NCBI GenBank assembly: GCA_947630875.1
Contig: CANRJG010000004.1
Location: 1 to 64,000, forward strand
Direction: 5' to 3'
From: an uncultured Lachnospiraceae bacterium
GTDB taxonomy: Bacteria; Bacillota; Clostridia; Lachnospirales; Lachnospiraceae
Length of the DNA stretch: 64,000 nucleotides
Made by a program: the position numbers and the translations under genes. The notes beneath the pieces are model-generated. The model was not told where the DNA came from. It was given only the letters and a program-made list of their open reading frames with translations, and ran no database searches. This document shows, in pieces, positions 60,386-64,000 of this stretch. Within the stretch, counting starts at the first letter, position 1. Each line of letters opens with the position of its first letter.

Positions 60386-62832
60386 GGAGGAAGGCTTATG
60401 CGCAGCATAACTGGAATGCCTTCCGACGACATGGCAGGTGCGCCTCAGGCGCGCGTGCCGCTACCTTGAGGAAGGCGCATTCGCTGAAAGAAGGCTGCCG
60501 CCGTCAGTGGAAGCGGCTGAAGGCGTTTTTCCTGAACCGGCGATTACTGTGCGCTTCTTTTTCGTTTGTACTGGCTATGCAATTAAAAAAGGAGGAAGAT
60601 TCGTTTCTCGTATACACGGTAATCGCCTTATATATTCTATTACTGACAGTTTGTACGATACACCGGTATTTCAGGAAAAGAAGAGAAATTCTGCTTTGGA
60701 TGCTGCTGTTTTTTCTGGCAGGCTTTTTTCTGGCAGGATACAGCGGCAGTAAAGCGCTTCCGGCCCCGGGAACGCCGGTGCATTTTTCGAAGGTTCGGAT
60801 TTTGGACTGTGAGGAGAGAAATGATACGTTTCGCTGTGTTTTCCGGATAGACTCCTTTTATCACCGGGGTGTATTTTACAGCGACGAAGCCGTCCCAATC
60901 GGGGCTGTGGGGAATCTGTCCGGCACGGCTGCATATTTTGATATGCCGAAAAATGAAGGCGCCGTAGATCTGCGGGCCTATTATGCGGCTTCCAATATTG
61001 TGTTTTATCTGAAGGACGCGAAGCTGACGCATCTGCAGAAAGCCGGATTTTCTCTCAGCAGCTGTTTCAGAAAACTGCGGGCGGCGCTGTCCGCCCGGGT
61101 AGATACGTATGCAGTGCCGGAAGGCGCTGTTTTAAAGGCCATTTTATTCGGAGATAAAACGAACTTAAGCCCCGCCCGGAAAAAAATCTATCAGGAAGGC
61201 GGCATCAGTCATGTCATGGCCATCAGCGGCCTGCATATTTCCGTGCTTGCTGCCGTCTGTACGCTGCTGCTGAAGCGCTGTGGCTGCGGCAAAAAGATCA
61301 TATTGCTGGCAAATACTCTGTTTCTTTTGGCCTTTGCCCTGTTCTGCGGCTGGACGCCTTCGGTGGCAAGGTCGGTTTTTATGTATGGCGCTGCGGCGCT
61401 GGCCGCACTCTGTGGCAGGAAAAATGACTGGCCCACGACCCTTTCTGTATCGTTTGCCGCTTATGGCTGCCTGTATCCGGCGTCGCTCTTCCAGGCGTCG
61501 TCCCTGCTGTCTTACGGTGCGGTGACGGCCATCTGGCTGTATCTGCAGATGACCCGGTCTTTGGGCGGCGCTCCCGCAAAGCAGGCAGGCCGGTTTCGGC
61601 GGCTTTGTTTTTCCCGGCTGCTGGCGCCTTTTTCACTGGGACTGTTTTTGAATCTGTTTCTGCTGCCTGTAACCCTGTATTTTTTTTACAGCTGTTCGCT
61701 GCTTTCCGTGTTTGTCAATCTTTATGTGATTGCGATGATGACGCCTCTGTTTGTTCTGGGACTGACGGGACTGGCCGTTTCCTTTCTTTACCCGCCATTT
61801 GCGGGACTGCTGTTTCGTGTCTGCGGACTGATTCTGGAATCCTTCTCGCAGACGGCTTCCTTTGCCGCCTATCGGCTGAAGGGATTTCGGATTGCGGGAA
61901 AACCGCCGCTGGCTCTGGTGATCGGCTTTTATCTGGTACTGGCAGCGGTGCTGTTTTTTCTGCCTGTGATCAAACGAAAATATTTGCTGCTGCTGCCGGT
62001 GTTGCTGTCTGTGTTCCTGCTGTTTTTTCATCCGGCCAAAAACCGGCTGACCATGTTGTATGTAGGGCAGGGAGAATGCAGTATCATGGAAAGCAAAAGC
62101 GGGGCAGTTCTGATGTTTGACTGCGGCAGCAGCGATGAAGACGCTCTGTTTCAGTATACCGTGGAACCGTATCTGAAAAGCCGCGGAATCGGCCGGGTGG
62201 ATTGTGTGTTTTTAAGCCATTCGGATGCAGATCACATCAACGGGATGGAACAGTATCTGGAAGAAGAAAACAGAAGTATTGAGATCGGTACCATTGTAAT
62301 CACACCTCAGATGGCGCGGGAAGAGAAGATGGTTAAAGACTTTTTGCTGAAGGCACAAAAAGCCGGCATTCCGGTACAGAAAATGCGGGCCGGGGACAGT
62401 CTGCTGCTGGAAGATATACAAATCCGCTGTCTCTTTCCGGACAGCGGATGGGAAGGTCAGGATGTGAACGCCGGTTCCATGATTCTTTCGGTAGCGGCTG
62501 GCGGACTGCGATTTTTGTTTACGGGGGATGCGACTGCGGAAGCGGAGGAAAAAATCCCGCAGGCGGCGGCGGACGTACTGAAAGTCGCCCATCACGGATC
62601 GAAAACCTCCACCAGTGCAGCGCTTCTTGCGCAGCTGCATCCGAAAGCCGCGCTGATTTCCTGCGGCATTGACAATGCATACGGGCATCCCCATCGGGAG
62701 GTGCTGGACCGGCTGGAATCGAAAGGCGTACAGACCTTTGTAACTGCAGACTGCGGGCAGATTGATCTGTATTACGACGACGGCAGCTGCCGGGTAAAAT
62801 GTTTTCTCCCGACAGGAGATTCAGTTCAGTGA
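60376..62832 (+). CDS. comEC: ComEC/Rec2 DNA-uptake channel protein
   Basis: An 818-aa polytopic protein: N-terminal membrane segments and OB-like region (about 55-240), the competence channel domain (GGISHVMAISGLHISVLAAV near 275, through about 545) and a C-terminal metallo-beta-lactamase-like domain with SHSDADHINGM near 615 and VAHHGSKTS. It takes single-stranded DNA across the membrane. Start uncertain: ATG 60376 or 60382 are open, but the best ribosome binding site (AGGAGGAAGG, 60384-60393) serves another frame; the first 50 residues are very basic and unlike the family. Confidence 0.9.
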   Translation: MYMRRKAYAQHNWNAFRRHGRCASGARAATLRKAHSLKEGCRRQWKRLKAFFLNRRLLCASFSFVLAMQLKKEEDSFLVYTVIALYILLLTVCTIHRYFRKRREILLWMLLFFLAGFFLAGYSGSKALPAPGTPVHFSKVRILDCEERNDTFRCVFRIDSFYHRGVFYSDEAVPIGAVGNLSGTAAYFDMPKNEGAVDLRAYYAASNIVFYLKDAKLTHLQKAGFSLSSCFRKLRAALSARVDTYAVPEGAVLKAILFGDKTNLSPARKKIYQEGGISHVMAISGLHISVLAAVCTLLLKRCGCGKKIILLANTLFLLAFALFCGWTPSVARSVFMYGAAALAALCGRKNDWPTTLSVSFAAYGCLYPASLFQASSLLSYGAVTAIWLYLQMTRSLGGAPAKQAGRFRRLCFSRLLAPFSLGLFLNLFLLPVTLYFFYSCSLLSVFVNLYVIAMMTPLFVLGLTGLAVSFLYPPFAGLLFRVCGLILESFSQTASFAAYRLKGFRIAGKPPLALVIGFYLVLAAVLFFLPVIKRKYLLLLPVLLSVFLLFFHPAKNRLTMLYVGQGECSIMESKSGAVLMFDCGSSDEDALFQYTVEPYLKSRGIGRVDCVFLSHSDADHINGMEQYLEEENRSIEIGTIVITPQMAREEKMVKDFLLKAQKAGIPVQKMRAGDSLLLEDIQIRCLFPDSGWEGQDVNAGSMILSVAAGGLRFLFTGDATAEAEEKIPQAAADVLKVAHHGSKTSTSAALLAQLHPKAALISCGIDNAYGHPHREVLDRLESKGVQTFVTADCGQIDLYYDDGSCRVKCFLPTGDSVQ

Positions 62833-64000
62833 GGGCGGCCGGGTCAGCACATCGTTCAGCACGTCAGCCAGCGGCTCCATGGCATTTAACATTTCCTGAA
62901 AGCTGTTTTTCTGAGAGCCGGCTTCGATCAGCATACATTTCGGCAGAAAATGCAGATTGTATTCATAGCCTTTCAGATAAATATGCCGCATGAGACCGGG
63001 ATATTTCTGATTGGCGGCCAGCTGGGTCTGAAAGCTGAAGCTTAAGTTTCCTGCCAGATTCGGATTGTAAAGGTAATCGATTTCGCCGTTTTCCACGGTA
63101 CGGCTGAGGCCGTTGAAGAGCATCAGCCGGGCGCAGGTTTTGCCGCCCAGCTCTGTGGTCATTTTTTCTCCGTCGATGCCGTCCCGGTGCAGGTCGATAA
63201 TGACGTCGATTTCCGGGTGCTCCTTTAAAATGGCAGCAATGCTTTTTTCCGCGTATATATAGGCTTTGCTTCGATCCAGCAAACCGTTTTGCAGGTCATA
63301 GACTTCGGTGTTATGTATCACCTGAAACCCGTAGCGTTCGCTTAAACACCGGGCGAGGTAGTCGCCCACCGCCACAATACTCATGGAGGGATCGCCTTCC
63401 GTGCTGTCCGCAAAGGCTTCCTGAGAATGGGTGTGATAAATCAGAATGGTCTGGGTATCCTTGTCGATGGTCTGATCCGCTGCCAGCAGACTTTCCGCAT
63501 TCAGCAGGGAGGCGTCCACGTAAGTGGTGCGGTCTACGGTATAGAATTCATTCAGCAGAAAATTATAGTCCGACAGCTGCTGCCTGCTGTAAAGGGGCGT
63601 AATGGTACCGGGGGTAAATTCCGTACTGACAGCGGAAACCGGAAGCGCCGTTTCTTCGGGCGCTGCTTTTGCAACACCGGTGCTTTCCGACTGCCGGATG
63701 GCCTGATAATACACCAGATATTCGGAGGGCATGGTGTTGGCGCTATTTGCACTTTCCTCATAAATCAGCCTGCCGGCAGGGAAAAACAGATGCACCAGAT
63801 GATCCAGAAACCCATTGCTTTCACCCCAGTAAATGTATTCCAGTTCCGGTGCGAATACAGAAACCAGTTCGTCCGAAAGCAGTCGGACAAAGATCTGGCT
63901 GTGATCGATATTTTTTGAAATCAGCCCCGCCAGACGGACAAAAAATACAATGAGAAGCAGAAGCAGCAGAACGACGGCCGGTTTTGCTGCTTTCTTTACC
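62821..64000 (-). CDS. spoIIP: Stage II sporulation protein P, 5'-truncated by window edge
   Basis: The frame runs from the stop at 62821 to the window end and has no start inside it; the GTG at 63795 is internal. Upstream codons show the expected membrane anchor (KPAVVLLLLLLIVFFVRL) followed by an extracytoplasmic region. SpoIIP is the amidase and endopeptidase that, with SpoIID and SpoIIM, drives forespore engulfment. Catalytic residues are seen in YHTHS, DLHRDGI and LIEAGS (two His, one Glu). It is convergent with comEC and overlaps it by 12 bases. Confidence 0.95.
   Translation of the reverse strand, partial: VKKAAKPAVVLLLLLLIVFFVRLAGLISKNIDHSQIFVRLLSDELVSVFAPELEYIYWGESNGFLDHLVHLFFPAGRLIYEESANSANTMPSEYLVYYQAIRQSESTGVAKAAPEETALPVSAVSTEFTPGTITPLYSRQQLSDYNFLLNEFYTVDRTTYVDASLLNAESLLAADQTIDKDTQTILIYHTHSQEAFADSTEGDPSMSIVAVGDYLARCLSERYGFQVIHNTEVYDLQNGLLDRSKAYIYAEKSIAAILKEHPEIDVIIDLHRDGIDGEKMTTELGGKTCARLMLFNGLSRTVENGEIDYLYNPNLAGNLSFSFQTQLAANQKYPGLMRHIYLKGYEYNLHFLPKCMLIEAGSQKNSFQEMLNAMEPLADVLNDVLTRPPSLN

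Noticed and set aside
1..64000. CRISPR arrays, tRNA or rRNA genes, insertion sequences, prophage genes
   Set aside because: No regularly spaced direct repeats, cloverleaf genes, rRNA-like sequence, transposases or integrases were noticed. This was by reading only; a tRNA and repeat scan would settle it.

Overview
The window is a gene-dense stretch of a bacterial chromosome from a spore-forming Firmicute, most likely class Clostridia and near Lachnospiraceae. This rests on gene content and order read by eye. Sporulation and germination genes include spoIVA, yqfC-yqfD, a SpoVB-type flippase, a SleC-type cortex-lytic enzyme, an alpha/beta SASP, gerW/ytfJ, spoIIID and spoIIP. Gram-positive-type genes include addB-addA, recU, yloU-yloV and prp next to an L27 with a cleavable N-terminus. 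Composition is moderately GC-rich. No rRNA, tRNA, CRISPR array, insertion sequence or prophage gene was seen, and no stretch over 300 bases lacks a gene.

Layout. 1-9.7 kb: end of plsY, gpsA, a glycerol-1-phosphate dehydrogenase, spoIVA, an amidohydrolase, alaS, rpsU and galE. 9.7-11.0 kb: a solitary DUF1016/YhcG-type nuclease with its own promoter, which looks like an accessory insertion. 11.0-19.8 kb: yqfC-yqfD-phoH-ybeY-spoVB-like, a BofC-like protein, a SleC homologue split by a frameshift, an rRNA methyltransferase and a HAD phosphatase. 19.8-29.7 kb: ygiQ, an RluA pseudouridine synthase, recU, two radical-SAM-associated genes, an RNase G-type protein, then rplU-prp-rpmA-obgE and a DUF1292 protein. 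29.7-34.4 kb: a TetR regulator, a Na+/solute symporter, asnB and a zinc-finger membrane protein. 34.4-40.1 kb: polA-coaE-MBL hydrolase-ACT-PFL. 40.2-43.2 kb (minus strand): SASP, Xaa-Pro aminopeptidase, apbE. 43.3-50.3 kb: a DJ-1 family gene, a small unknown, ytfI-ytfJ, rpmB-yloU-yloV-recG. 50.4-64 kb: a secreted polysaccharide-deacetylase-like protein, spoIIID, a lipoprotein, addB-addA, comEA-comEC, and minus-strand spoIIP running off the end.

Most of the window is conserved core. Genes cluster by job: lipid head-group synthesis before the spore coat, translation genes with their own maturation protease, recombination (RecU, RecG, AddAB, PolA) and DNA uptake. Candidate sigma-E promoters precede spoIVA, yqfC and spoIIID. 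I found no clear wholly new multigene system. The points most worth a second look are the split SleC whose break lies near the propeptide/enzyme junction, the G1P dehydrogenase placed next to gpsA, the in-frame coding-like tail beyond the amber stop of the deacetylase-like gene, the lone DUF1016 nuclease, and the TetR/symporter inverted repeats.
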